The position numbers and the translations under genes were made by a program. From the NCBI RefSeq assembly GCF_900107995.1, contig NZ_FNUM01000004.1:62001-126000 (forward strand): DNA of 64,000 nucleotides. The letters are read 5' to 3'. This document shows, piece by piece, positions 53,189 to 61,550 of the stretch (position 1 is the first letter of the stretch; each line of letters begins with the position of its first letter). Below the pieces are notes generated by a model. That model saw only the letters and a list, made by a program, of their open reading frames with translations. It made no database searches and was not told the origin of the DNA. The DNA comes from Alcanivorax sp. DSM 26293 (lineage in GTDB: Bacteria > Pseudomonadota > Gammaproteobacteria > Pseudomonadales > Alcanivoracaceae).

Positions 53189-53539
53189 CTACTTGGCGCC
53201 GCTGAGCTGCAGCATGTAGATGACAGCGTTGCGGACTTCCTCGTCGCTGCAGTCGAAGCAGCCTCCACGGGGGGGCATGGAGTTGATGCCGGCGATGGCC
53301 TCGCTGACGATGGTGTCGAAACCTTCTTCTTCGATTTCGTGGGACCAGTAGAGGCGATGTTCCTTGCCGACTTTGGGAGCGCCAAGTGCGCCGGAGCCGT
53401 GGCAGGTGACACAGTATTGGCGGTACAACTGCGCCCCGTCGCGCGCCTGCGAAACATCCGCAGCGGCGGCCGGGGCGCTATCGTCGGAACAGGCTGCCAG
53501 CCACAGGGCCGACAGCAGGATTCCCAGGGAACGCAGCAA
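53189..53539 (-). CDS. c-type cytochrome lipoprotein (cytochrome c5-like)
   Basis: 116 residues. Lipobox LAAC (C17), then haem motif CVTCH and a distal Met in INSMPPRGG. A second cysteine pair CFDC precedes DEEVRNAV, as in cytochrome c5. It is a periplasmic membrane-anchored electron carrier. It follows another c5-like gene by two bases. Confidence 0.9.
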   Translation of the reverse strand: MLRSLGILLSALWLAACSDDSAPAAAADVSQARDGAQLYRQYCVTCHGSGALGAPKVGKEHRLYWSHEIEEEGFDTIVSEAIAGINSMPPRGGCFDCSDEEVRNAVIYMLQLSGAK

Positions 53540-53541
53540 GA

Positions 53542-54009
53542 TTATTGACTCTGCTCGACCATGTACTCGACGGCGGCCTTGATCTCGTCGTCAGAGCAAT
53601 CCATGCACATACCCTTGGGCGGCATGGCGTTGAAGCCTTCGATGGCATGCTTGACCAGGGTGGCGTTGCCCTTGGCAATACGGGCACTCCACTCCGCAGC
53701 CACACCGGTCTTGGGGGCACCGGCTGCACCGGTGGCATGACAGGCGGCGCAGGCAGACTGATGCACCTGATCACCACTGCGCGGACCACTGGCCACTTCT
53801 TCTGTGGCAGCGGCAGCGCTGCCGCACTCATCACCCTCGACGCACACAGACCCTACCGGCTCAAGACGCTCGGCGGTGGCTCGCTCGCTGAATACAGAGC
53901 GCTCACCCAGCGGGTAAGGGGAGATTTCCTTGGTGCTCTTTGCAGCCACGCTACCGGCGGCAAACAGGGTAGCGACCAGTACCAGGCTGGCAGTCAGCAT
54001 CTTTTTCAC
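53542..54009 (-). CDS. Cytochrome c5 family protein
   Basis: 155 residues from a GTG preceded by AGAGGTGGAATC, giving signal peptide VKKMLTASLVLVATLFAAGSVAA. Haem site CAACH, distal Met in FNAMPPKGM, and the cytochrome c5 pair CMDC before DDEIKAAV. An inserted acidic segment containing two further cysteines (VCVEGDECG) lies before the haem domain, unlike the second gene. Together the pair probably supplies electrons to oxidases. Confidence 0.88.
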   Translation of the reverse strand: MKKMLTASLVLVATLFAAGSVAAKSTKEISPYPLGERSVFSERATAERLEPVGSVCVEGDECGSAAAATEEVASGPRSGDQVHQSACAACHATGAAGAPKTGVAAEWSARIAKGNATLVKHAIEGFNAMPPKGMCMDCSDDEIKAAVEYMVEQSQ

Positions 54010-54177
54010 GATTCCACCTCTATTCTCTGTGTTTCGCCCGAGGGCGCTGCGCCGGCGATTATACCCGCTCAGGGCGTAGGGACAAAATGCTTGATGTATC
54101 GACTGTGGCCGGGAGTCCTGCGACAGGGGAAAACCGGTGCGCCATGCCATGACTGCCCGGCCCGGCAGCGAACAGGT

Positions 54178-56772
54178 CTAGTGTATTTCGATACGGGGTA
54201 ATGACAGGGTGAAGCGGCTGCCTTCGTTGACCACACTGTCCACCTGGATGTCGCCGCCATGGCGTTCGGTCACCACCTTGACGAAGCGCAACCCCATGCC
54301 CGCCCCGCGGGTACGCGCGCCGCCGCTGGTGCTGGCCCGGCTAAAGCGCTGGAACAGTCGCTCCTGGAATTCCGGCGGAATGCCCACTCCCCGGTCACGG
54401 ACCTCACAGACCACGGCCTCCTCCCGGGCATACAGGCGCACGTCCACGGAACTCCCCGCATGGCTGTATTTGATGGCATTGGTGAGCAGGTTCACCATCA
54501 GACGCTCGAGCAATTCGTTATTGCCCAGCACCCAGACCTCCTGATGGGGGTCGTAATCAAAGCGCAGGGTGATCTCCGCCTGCTGGGCCTGGATCTGCAC
54601 CATATCAATGGCGCTCTCCACCACATCAAGCATGTCCTGCTCGTTCATTTCCACCGATTCCACCGCTTCCACCCGCGCCAGCTGGAGGAATTGCTCGGCG
54701 ATGTTCAGGTTGCGCTGGGCATAATGTTGCACGTTGTCGAGAAACTCTCCGAGGGACTGACCCTCACCCTGCTGACGCATTTTCTCGGTAAGCGCCAACA
54801 CCGATACCATGGGGGAACGCAGGTCGTGTGAGAGGAAATCCAGCATTTCAGAGCGGGCCCGCATGGCCTGTTTCACATCGCTGATGTCCTTGAAGGAGAT
54901 AATCATCATCCGCCCCGGATTGTCACCGGCATGCACCAGCAGCATATCCAGGTAGAGATCGGCTCCCTGACGATTGCGGCATTCCAGCTGGGTACGGCCT
55001 TCCGCCAACGCCTGGCATAGCAGCTCATCCCAACTGTGTTCTCGCAGTTCCAGCTCTCTGCCCAGGTCTGTGACCGTGGGCTGCCCCGCATCCAGGGCCC
55101 CTATTTCCAGCCCCAGCAGAAAGGAGGCCTGGGGATTGGCGTAAACGATCACCCCGCAGGCATCCGCAATGACCACCCCTTCACGGATTTGCGCCAGGGT
55201 TACCTGGAAGAACCGCGTCAGGGCTTCCTGGCGATCCTCTTCCCGACGCAGACGGTCGATATGTTTTTCCAGCACTTCATAGCGGGGCCCGACGGTGGGC
55301 GCATGGGTACGCACTCGCACCAGCATGGCCCGCACCCAGTAATCATAGGTGTCCGCATGCAGGGCTTTATGCCAGACCAGGTCCAGTTCGTAGCGGCGGC
55401 CGGCATGCTTGAACCGATACTGGCGCGCCAGAGCGCCTTTCCAGGTGGCCGCCGGCAGACTGTCACCACCCCGGCAGGGTTTCTCGCCGCCCAGCAGCCG
55501 CCAGGCACGTACCGGTAACACCTGGTCAAACATGCGCCCCATTTGCTCCAGGCTGGATGGCCGTGTCAGCCGCTGGTTCAGGTCACTGTATTCGGACAAC
55601 CGCTCAAGGGCATGACGCATGTAGGACAGGGAATATTCCAGACGTCGCCAGGTCCACAACGGGTACGCCATCAACGCCGCCGCCATGGCCCCGGAGGGCG
55701 GGAACCACAGGCGCAGCACGATCAGCACCACCATGCTTGTCAGCAGGCAGAGCAAAATCACCCCGCCCACCAGGGGAATACTCCAGCGCGGCAGCACATA
55801 GGGCAGCAGCAGCGGCGCCAGCAGGGCCAGCATGGTGCCCAACACCAGCACACTGCTCATGGGCAGTTCCCGGATCAAGCGATCCGCGCGCAGGGCATCC
55901 AGCAGATTGGCATTGACCTCCACGCCGGCCATCAACTCCCCCTGACTGGCCATGGGGGTGGGCAACATGTCGCCGAGACCGGCTGCGGTGGCACCAATCA
56001 ACACGATCTTGTCACGGATCAGCTGTTCCGGGATCAGGTTATCCAGCAGCTCCACCGCCGATACCTGCGGATAGCTGTTGGGCCCGCTGACAAAGGGTAA
56101 ATAGCGATGGTAACGGCGCACATTGGCCAGCCCGGAGAACTCTTCGCCCTTGTTGGCCGGGAAGGTGTTCTCCGGCAGCATCCCCTCCTGAATCAGCAGG
56201 GTCTGGGTGATATGGGGCCACCAGGCCTGGCCGATACCGGAGCGCATATACACGGAACGGGCCACTCCGTCGCTGTCCAGTTCCAGGTCCACATGGCCCA
56301 AACCTGCGGCAGCCCGGGCAAAAGGCGCATAGGGCAGGACTTCGATGAGCTGACCGCCAGCGCGCAGTTGCTCCACGTGCACCGGCAGGTAGACATGGCC
56401 ATTGGCCGCCATGGCCTGCACCAGGGCGAGATCGGAATCCGGGTTGTTGCGGTCCGGCTCGGACAGGATCAGGTCCACCAGTATCGCCCGGGCGCCCATC
56501 TCGGTGAGGCGGTTGATCAGCCGGGCATGAACTTTACGATCCCAGGGCCAGCGGCCAATTTCCCGCAGGCTGTATTCGTCAATGCCGACGATAACCAGAT
56601 CCGGGGAGGGGTCGTCAGGGAGGGTTTTGAGAAGGTTGTCGTAGATGTAGCGATCAATAAAAGACAAGGCCCCACTGATACTCAGCAGGGCACAGAGACC
56701 CACTACCAGAAACAGCACCGAAATGTGTTCCGCCAGATAGCGACGCTGATAGGCATTGAGGCGCGAACGCAT
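54178..56772 (-). CDS. CHASE2 sensor histidine kinase with PAS domain
   Basis: 864 residues. N-terminal helix, CHASE2 periplasmic sensor (about 40-320, with IVGIDEYSLREIGRWPWDR and DKIVLIGATAAGLGD), three membrane helices to about 400, a PAS domain (about 535-640, DACGVIVYANPQASFLLG), then HisKA with LSHDLRSPMVSVLAL (H649) and HATPase with NLLTNAIKYS, DRGVGIPPEF and GMGLRFVKVV. The kinase is third in an operon with a LysM/FecR protein and an OmpR regulator, the genes being 3 to 4 bases apart. Confidence 0.92.
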   Translation of the reverse strand: MRSRLNAYQRRYLAEHISVLFLVVGLCALLSISGALSFIDRYIYDNLLKTLPDDPSPDLVIVGIDEYSLREIGRWPWDRKVHARLINRLTEMGARAILVDLILSEPDRNNPDSDLALVQAMAANGHVYLPVHVEQLRAGGQLIEVLPYAPFARAAAGLGHVDLELDSDGVARSVYMRSGIGQAWWPHITQTLLIQEGMLPENTFPANKGEEFSGLANVRRYHRYLPFVSGPNSYPQVSAVELLDNLIPEQLIRDKIVLIGATAAGLGDMLPTPMASQGELMAGVEVNANLLDALRADRLIRELPMSSVLVLGTMLALLAPLLLPYVLPRWSIPLVGGVILLCLLTSMVVLIVLRLWFPPSGAMAAALMAYPLWTWRRLEYSLSYMRHALERLSEYSDLNQRLTRPSSLEQMGRMFDQVLPVRAWRLLGGEKPCRGGDSLPAATWKGALARQYRFKHAGRRYELDLVWHKALHADTYDYWVRAMLVRVRTHAPTVGPRYEVLEKHIDRLRREEDRQEALTRFFQVTLAQIREGVVIADACGVIVYANPQASFLLGLEIGALDAGQPTVTDLGRELELREHSWDELLCQALAEGRTQLECRNRQGADLYLDMLLVHAGDNPGRMMIISFKDISDVKQAMRARSEMLDFLSHDLRSPMVSVLALTEKMRQQGEGQSLGEFLDNVQHYAQRNLNIAEQFLQLARVEAVESVEMNEQDMLDVVESAIDMVQIQAQQAEITLRFDYDPHQEVWVLGNNELLERLMVNLLTNAIKYSHAGSSVDVRLYAREEAVVCEVRDRGVGIPPEFQERLFQRFSRASTSGGARTRGAGMGLRFVKVVTERHGGDIQVDSVVNEGSRFTLSLPRIEIH

Positions 56773-56775
56773 CTA

Positions 56776-57858
56776 TTACAGCGCCAGCAACAATGCGGCC
56801 CCGCCGAGGAAGACCCAGAGGTCCCATTTGGAATCCTTTTCCGCCACAGGCTCCGGGGGGGCCTCAATGGAGAAATCGGTCCAGCTTTCGTGGCCACGCA
56901 GACCATTCTCATCCACCGCACGTACCAGCAGGCCATAATCGCCCTCCGGCAGCGCCTGCTGCCATTGGCCCGCCTGAAGGGACGCCTGCCCCAACAGTGC
57001 CTTGTCGTCCTGGCGATACCATTCCAGCCAGTAGCTGGCCGCATCCGATTGGGTGGGCCATACCGCTGTGACGCCCTGATGGGAAGCGGTCAGCTCCACC
57101 GACGGCGCAGGCAACAGGGGAACCGGCTCGATAGGCGGCTCATCCAGTCTTGCCAGGGTGGCGAAGCCGGCCTGCACATCACGACGGGTTCCACGAGCAC
57201 TGACATCCACCCGGCCATCCACCACCTCGTTGCGGGTGGTTTCACCGGCATCCACACTCACGTAGTACTCGGTACCACGCACCGCCGCCACCGCACCGGG
57301 GGTGAAGACCTTGAAAGTGCGATCGTCGTTGCTTGCCGGGGTTACCCGGTTACGGATATTGCCTCGCTCAAGGCGTAGCTCGGTCTGCTCGCCCTGTTGA
57401 TCCAGAAAACGGCGATAGCGATTCACCACCAGCAGGCTGGCCGGCTTGATCACCACTTCGGACTGGTCAGCGAACTCCAGGCGGGCACTGCCGCCGGCGG
57501 CGGTTTCCAGCGCATCACCGAAGGCCACCTGCTCCCCGCTCTGCACTTGTCGGGCCTCGCCGCCGGCGGCGGGATACAGCATCACCTCACCGGTCACCGC
57601 AACCACGCGGGCCGGGATCGGCTTTTCCTTGAGCCAGGCGATCGGCACGAGCAGATTCTGGCCCGGTTCCACGCTGTGAGGGTCGGCCAGGGAATTATGG
57701 CTGGCCAGATCTCGCCAACAGGACGCCGGTTGCTGGGCAAATTGCTGGCAGACCTTCCAGAGGGTATCCCCGGGGCGCAGCGTGTAATGCCAGTCGTCCG
57801 ATGCTGCTGCGGCAGTCGTCAGTCCCAGCAGCAAGGCTGCACACAACCAGACCCTCAT
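56776..57858 (-). CDS. LysM and FecR domain periplasmic protein
   Basis: 360 residues from the ATG behind GAGGAATAACGC. Signal peptide (MRVWLCAALLLGLTTAAAA), a LysM domain (HYTLRPGDTLWKVCQQFAQ), then a FecR domain (VTGEVMLYPAAGGEARQVQSGEQVAFGD, TPGAVAAVRGTEYYVSVDAGET), a fibronectin-like segment (SVELTASHQGVTAVWPTQSDAASYWLEWYRQ) and a C-terminal membrane helix (WVFLGGAALLLAL). It probably senses or anchors to peptidoglycan and passes a signal to the CHASE2 kinase encoded next. Confidence 0.87.
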   Translation of the reverse strand: MRVWLCAALLLGLTTAAAASDDWHYTLRPGDTLWKVCQQFAQQPASCWRDLASHNSLADPHSVEPGQNLLVPIAWLKEKPIPARVVAVTGEVMLYPAAGGEARQVQSGEQVAFGDALETAAGGSARLEFADQSEVVIKPASLLVVNRYRRFLDQQGEQTELRLERGNIRNRVTPASNDDRTFKVFTPGAVAAVRGTEYYVSVDAGETTRNEVVDGRVDVSARGTRRDVQAGFATLARLDEPPIEPVPLLPAPSVELTASHQGVTAVWPTQSDAASYWLEWYRQDDKALLGQASLQAGQWQQALPEGDYGLLVRAVDENGLRGHESWTDFSIEAPPEPVAEKDSKWDLWVFLGGAALLLAL

Positions 57859-57862
57859 AGCG

Positions 57863-58564
57863 TTATTCCTCAATCGGCTCCAGACGGTAACCATGCTGGT
57901 AGACCGTCTTGATGCGGTAGCCCTGCTCCGGGCGAATCTGAAGGCTGCGTCTGATGCGGCTGATATGCACATCCACGGTTCGTGATTCGATCGGGGTCAT
58001 GATGCCCCAGACCTTTTCCAGCAGATGGGCACGGCTCATCAGCTTGCCCACATTCTGGAACAGATAGCTGGCGAGCTCATAATCCTTGTCGGTGAGCTTC
58101 ACCGGCTCGTCCGCCAGCAAAATCTGCCGTCGCGATCGGTCCACTGTCCAGGGCCCCACTGTCAGGGCCGTTTCATCATCCATATCCGATACCCCCGCCC
58201 GGCGCCCAAGGGCGGCTATCCGGGCCAGCAATTCCGCTTGCTTGGTAGGTTTGACCATATAGTCGTCCGCGCCCTGGGAGAGAGCCCCCACAATGGAAGA
58301 CTCGTCGTCACGCTGAGTGGCAAACAGCACCGGCGTGCGGTTACCGCTGGCCCGGACTTCCTCCAGCACGGCATAGCCGTTCATATCCGGCACTTCCCAA
58401 TCCAGCACCAGGATGTCGAAGGTGTCGCGCCGTAACAGGGACATGAACTCGCGCCCGCTGGCCAGGTGAATACAGTTATGGCCCGCTTCCTTAAGCCAGT
58501 GAGTGACAAGCTCAGCCTGAGCCATGTCATCTTCCAGATAAGCAATGCGCACAGTTTTCTCCAT
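57863..58564 (-). CDS. OmpR-family response regulator
   Basis: 233 residues from the ATG at MEKTVRIAYLEDD. Receiver (YLEDDMAQ, LVLDWEVPDMNG, ATQRDDESS, KPTKQAEL) and a winged-helix C-terminus (VHISRIRRSLQIRPEQGYRIKTVYQHGYRLEP). DNA-binding output for the CHASE2 kinase of the same operon is the natural inference. Four bases separate it from the FecR gene. Confidence 0.9.
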   Translation of the reverse strand: MEKTVRIAYLEDDMAQAELVTHWLKEAGHNCIHLASGREFMSLLRRDTFDILVLDWEVPDMNGYAVLEEVRASGNRTPVLFATQRDDESSIVGALSQGADDYMVKPTKQAELLARIAALGRRAGVSDMDDETALTVGPWTVDRSRRQILLADEPVKLTDKDYELASYLFQNVGKLMSRAHLLEKVWGIMTPIESRTVDVHISRIRRSLQIRPEQGYRIKTVYQHGYRLEPIEE

Positions 58565-58669
58565 CAGTTGGCGGCCAACATCTGCCCGAAGAGGGTACCG
58601 ATTTATCAGGGGTATCACGGGAAAAGATTGTAAAATGGACAGCACCGACGTGCGAGGCCGAAAGCACCA

Positions 58670-58999
58670 TCAGGCTGGCGATGCGGTCAGTTTGAGGCCG
58701 ACGATACCGATCACTACCAGCCCCATGAAGGCCAGACGCGACAGGGTAGCCGGATCCTTGAAGAACAGGATGCCCAGCAGGGTGATCCCCACCGCCCCGA
58801 GACCGGTCCAGACCGCGTAGGCAGTGCCTACCGGTATGCCCTTCATGGCATAGGAAAGCATCAGCATATTGAGCGCGGTGAGCACCAGCGACGTGCCGAT
58901 GGACGCGACTCCGGGCTGCATCTGGATCCACTTGAGACTCATTGCCCAGGCGATTTCCACAATCACTGCCAGTAATAACACAATCCAGTACAGGTTCAT
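58670..58999 (-). CDS. SugE/Gdx-type small multidrug-resistance transporter
   Basis: 109 residues with four helices, length of SMR proteins. The key Glu is in VVILAVIVEIAWA-type helix 1 (E15) and the segment MKGIPVGTAYAVWTGLGAVG matches the SugE branch (K, G and W of KGIP and AVWTG). SugE/Gdx members export guanidinium and quaternary ammonium compounds as antiparallel dimers. No guanidine riboswitch is seen upstream. The ATG follows GGAGGAAACAGG. Confidence 0.87.
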   Translation of the reverse strand: MNLYWIVLLLAVIVEIAWAMSLKWIQMQPGVASIGTSLVLTALNMLMLSYAMKGIPVGTAYAVWTGLGAVGITLLGILFFKDPATLSRLAFMGLVVIGIVGLKLTASPA

Positions 59000-59270
59000 C
59001 CTGTTTCCTCCGATACGCTTGTCGTTTCACGGACACGGGCTCGTAAGGAAAGGCAGCGCTACCGGAAACCCGAAAGAGGCAGACTGCGGAGTGGTGACGG
59101 CCCAGATGGCACATCGCGCGCAGATTATAAGCATCTGCGCCCACATTGCATCCCATCCATGGACGCCAACGCCACAACCGGCTATCATTCGCGCCCGTTG
59201 AACCCCCAAGTTCTTCATCTGCAGACGGTCGGAACGGAGCAACCTCGTTCAACCCTCTGCAACCGGTTTT
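59000..59270. other. Intergenic region with tRNA promoter
   Basis: Contains the promoter of the SMR gene (minus) and that of the tRNA gene (plus). No further gene is recognised. Confidence 0.4.
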
Positions 59271-59347
59271 GCGCCCGTAGCTCAGCTGGATAGAGCGTTG
59301 CCCTCCGGAGGCAAAGGTCAGAGGTTCGAATCCTCTCGGGCGTGCCA
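59271..59347 (+). tRNA. tRNA-Arg (anticodon CCG)
   Basis: All cloverleaf arms fold: acceptor GCGCCCG/CGGGCGT with a final G:U, D arm GCTC/GAGC, anticodon stem TTGCC/GGCAA with loop CTCCGGA giving anticodon CCG, T arm AGAGG-TTCGAAT-CCTCT, discriminator G and encoded CCA. It reads CGG codons. An intrinsic terminator follows. Confidence 0.97.
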
Positions 59348-59351
59348 TATT

Positions 59352-59388
59352 AAAAAAGGGGCTTCCTGTTCAGGACGCCCCTTTTTTA
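59352..59388 (+). terminator. Intrinsic terminator of tRNA-Arg
   Basis: AAAAAAGGGGC/GCCCCTTTTTT hairpin with an internal TCCTG/CAGGA step; the T-run follows on the plus strand and an A-run lies on the other side. Confidence 0.85.
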
Positions 59389-59401
59389 TTGTCCTGACCG
59401 G

Positions 59402-60421
59402 CTATTCCCCTGCCCCCTCCGACCGGTACTCGCTGGGTGAACAGCCCTGCCAGCGCCGAAAGGCGCGCACAAATCCCCCGGCGTCGGTGTAGCCCAGATG
59501 GGCAGCCACTTCCTCAATTTTCATGGCGGTGCTCCTGAGCAACTGCAGTGCCAGTTGGCGCCGCTCTTCTTCGACCAGGTCCCGGTAGCTGGTGCCCTCC
59601 TGTTCCAGTTTGCGGCGCAGGCTGCGCGCAGACAGTGCCAGCTCGCCGGCCATGTCATTGAGCGTCGCCCCCAGCCCCAGGTTGCCGAGCAGTTTCTGGC
59701 GCACCTTACCGGCAATGCCACTGCTTTCCACGGTCTCCATACGCTGTCGGCATTGCTGTTCAAGCATGCGGGTAAGCACCGGATCATAGCCGGGGAACGG
59801 CTGGCTGGCCCCGGCACGGTTGACCAGGAGCCGGTTGGCACGGGCATGAAAGGTGGGCGTCAGACCACATAGCGACGACACCACGGAGTCCGCCACATCC
59901 GGTTCGCCGGTGAACTCAATCCCCTGGAACGCCACCCCCTGAAGGGTGATTTCCCTGACCAGATTGATCGCCGTGGCCATGTCCCGCTCGAGCAGAAACT
60001 GGCGCAGGTGGGGCGGTATCGGGTCCGGGTCGAAGATCACGCCAAAGATATCGCCTTCCTCACAGACCGAAATCCGGCAGTAGGCGGTGCTCAGCGGCAG
60101 ATAGCGTATGCCCAGGGTGACAGCATCGCGCAGGGTCTTGCAGGTGCGTAGGGCAAATCCCCACACCCCGAAGGTGGCCAGGTTGTATTGCAGGCCCAGC
60201 TCAAAACCCCCTACCCCTACAGATGGCAGGGCCAGCATGAGGTTTTCGATAAGACGCATTTCCTGGGTGCGGGTCACCAGCCCTTCGCCGCTGGACAATT
60301 CGGCCTCGGCAATGCCAGTGCCCAGCAAGCAGGTTTGCCGGTCAATGCCATGACGCTGGGCGAAGTTGAGCATGACCTGACTGATGGCCACGGGATGGAA
60401 CTTGTCATCTGAATGCTGCAT
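59402..60421 (-). CDS. AraC-family regulator divergent from a second desaturase-like gene
   Basis: 339 residues. The ligand domain (LLGTGIAEAELSSGEGLVTRTQEMRLIENL, LQYNLATFGVWGFALRTC) is of the same OruR-like type as that of the other AraC protein in this window. The DNA-binding end has TLNDMAGELALSARSLRRKLEQEGTSYRDLVEE and KIEEVAAHLGYTDAGGFVRAFRRWQGCSPSEY. It is divergent from the desaturase/hydroxylase gene, 130 bases away. Confidence 0.9.
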   Translation of the reverse strand: MQHSDDKFHPVAISQVMLNFAQRHGIDRQTCLLGTGIAEAELSSGEGLVTRTQEMRLIENLMLALPSVGVGGFELGLQYNLATFGVWGFALRTCKTLRDAVTLGIRYLPLSTAYCRISVCEEGDIFGVIFDPDPIPPHLRQFLLERDMATAINLVREITLQGVAFQGIEFTGEPDVADSVVSSLCGLTPTFHARANRLLVNRAGASQPFPGYDPVLTRMLEQQCRQRMETVESSGIAGKVRQKLLGNLGLGATLNDMAGELALSARSLRRKLEQEGTSYRDLVEEERRQLALQLLRSTAMKIEEVAAHLGYTDAGGFVRAFRRWQGCSPSEYRSEGAGE

Positions 60422-60551
60422 TAGCGATCCCGCAGATACCGCCCGGTCACACTCTGGCCACGAATGCAGGGCGATTGGCCACGGTGGCTATTCCGGCTGT
60501 TGTCGCGGCACCGTAGTGTTGAGGCTGATGATACCCACAAGAGGCAACACC

Positions 60552-61460
60552 ATGGATTCAGCCGCATTGAACAAGCAGGCCATTGCCTGCGCCAAGCACT
60601 ATATGGGGAAAACCGCCTGGCCGACAATGTTACTGACCGCCGCCGTGGTAGCCGCCTTCGTTGCCACGCTTGCCCTGTTCGCCAGTGGTTCCCTGCCCGC
60701 CTGGGGCGCCTGTCTGCTGGTCGCGGCACTGACGTATATGTCCTACACCCCATTGCATGAGGCGGCCCACGGCAACATCCATGGAAATAACGACAGACAT
60801 AAATGGGTCAATGACCTGTGCGGGTATCTGGTGGCGCCGATCATCGCCATCCCCTATGCCTCACACCGCATCGAACATTTCACCCATCATCGCTTTACCA
60901 ACCAGCCGGACAAGGACCCGGATTTCATTATCAGCGGAATGCAGAGCGGGCCCCTTGGCTTTCTGGCAGCCGGACTGCGATTTCAGTGGGTGCAGAATAC
61001 CTTTTTTGTGCAGCACAGCTGGGGCAGTGCATCACTGAAAGAAAAGCTGATTTACAGCGCCGAGCTGGTGGTCTCGCTGGGCTGGCGCATTGCCTTTCTG
61101 GCCATGGTCGACCAGCCCGGCACCGTGGCGGTGATTCTGCTTGGCTACTATCTCGGCGGCCTTTTCACGGCCTACTGGTTTGCCTATCGCCCGCACCATC
61201 CTTACAAGGTCAGCGAGCGCTACCGCAATACCAACAGCCTGATCATGCCACGCTGGATGAAACCGCTGGAGTGGTTCTGGCTGGGACAAAACCTGCATTC
61301 CATCCATCACCTGTTCCCGCGAGTGCCCTTTTACCGTTATCACGCTCTGCATCGGGACATCGCGCCGATTCTTCAGGCCCAGGGCACGCCAATCATCGGC
61401 ATATTTTCCCGCTTGCCGGTCGCGCCCTCAAACACCGCTGAGCAGATGCCTGCCGATTGA
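60552..61460 (+). CDS. Fatty-acid desaturase / beta-carotene-hydroxylase-like di-iron membrane enzyme
   Basis: 302 residues from the ATG behind AAGAGGCAACACC. Histidine boxes are HEAAH, HRIEHFTHH and HSIHH, with four helices (PTMLLTAAVVAAFVATLALFA, LGFLAAG and others). The first box and the HFTHHRFTN form suggest hydroxylase or desaturase of the CrtR/AlkB-related group rather than a plain acyl desaturase. Regulation by the divergent AraC protein is likely. Confidence 0.85.
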   Translation: MDSAALNKQAIACAKHYMGKTAWPTMLLTAAVVAAFVATLALFASGSLPAWGACLLVAALTYMSYTPLHEAAHGNIHGNNDRHKWVNDLCGYLVAPIIAIPYASHRIEHFTHHRFTNQPDKDPDFIISGMQSGPLGFLAAGLRFQWVQNTFFVQHSWGSASLKEKLIYSAELVVSLGWRIAFLAMVDQPGTVAVILLGYYLGGLFTAYWFAYRPHHPYKVSERYRNTNSLIMPRWMKPLEWFWLGQNLHSIHHLFPRVPFYRYHALHRDIAPILQAQGTPIIGIFSRLPVAPSNTAEQMPAD

Positions 61461-61503
61461 GCCTGCACAGTCCCGGCACGTCTCAAACAAACGGACTGCC
61501 AAT

Positions 61504-61536
61504 AAAAAAGGGCCGGATTTTCCGGCCCTTTTTTTC
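61504..61536. terminator. Bidirectional terminator between convergent genes
   Basis: AAAAAAGGGCCGGA-TTT-TCCGGCCCTTTTTT, usable from both sides. Confidence 0.9.
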
Positions 61537-61550
61537 TGCGGTCATCGACG

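Noticed and set aside
59000-59070. Guanidine riboswitch before the SugE-like gene
   Set aside because: No paired ACGR-loop hairpins or other guanidine aptamer features could be drawn.
59271-59347. tRNA-Arg as an integration site
   Set aside because: No integrase gene or repeat of the tRNA 3' end was found nearby.
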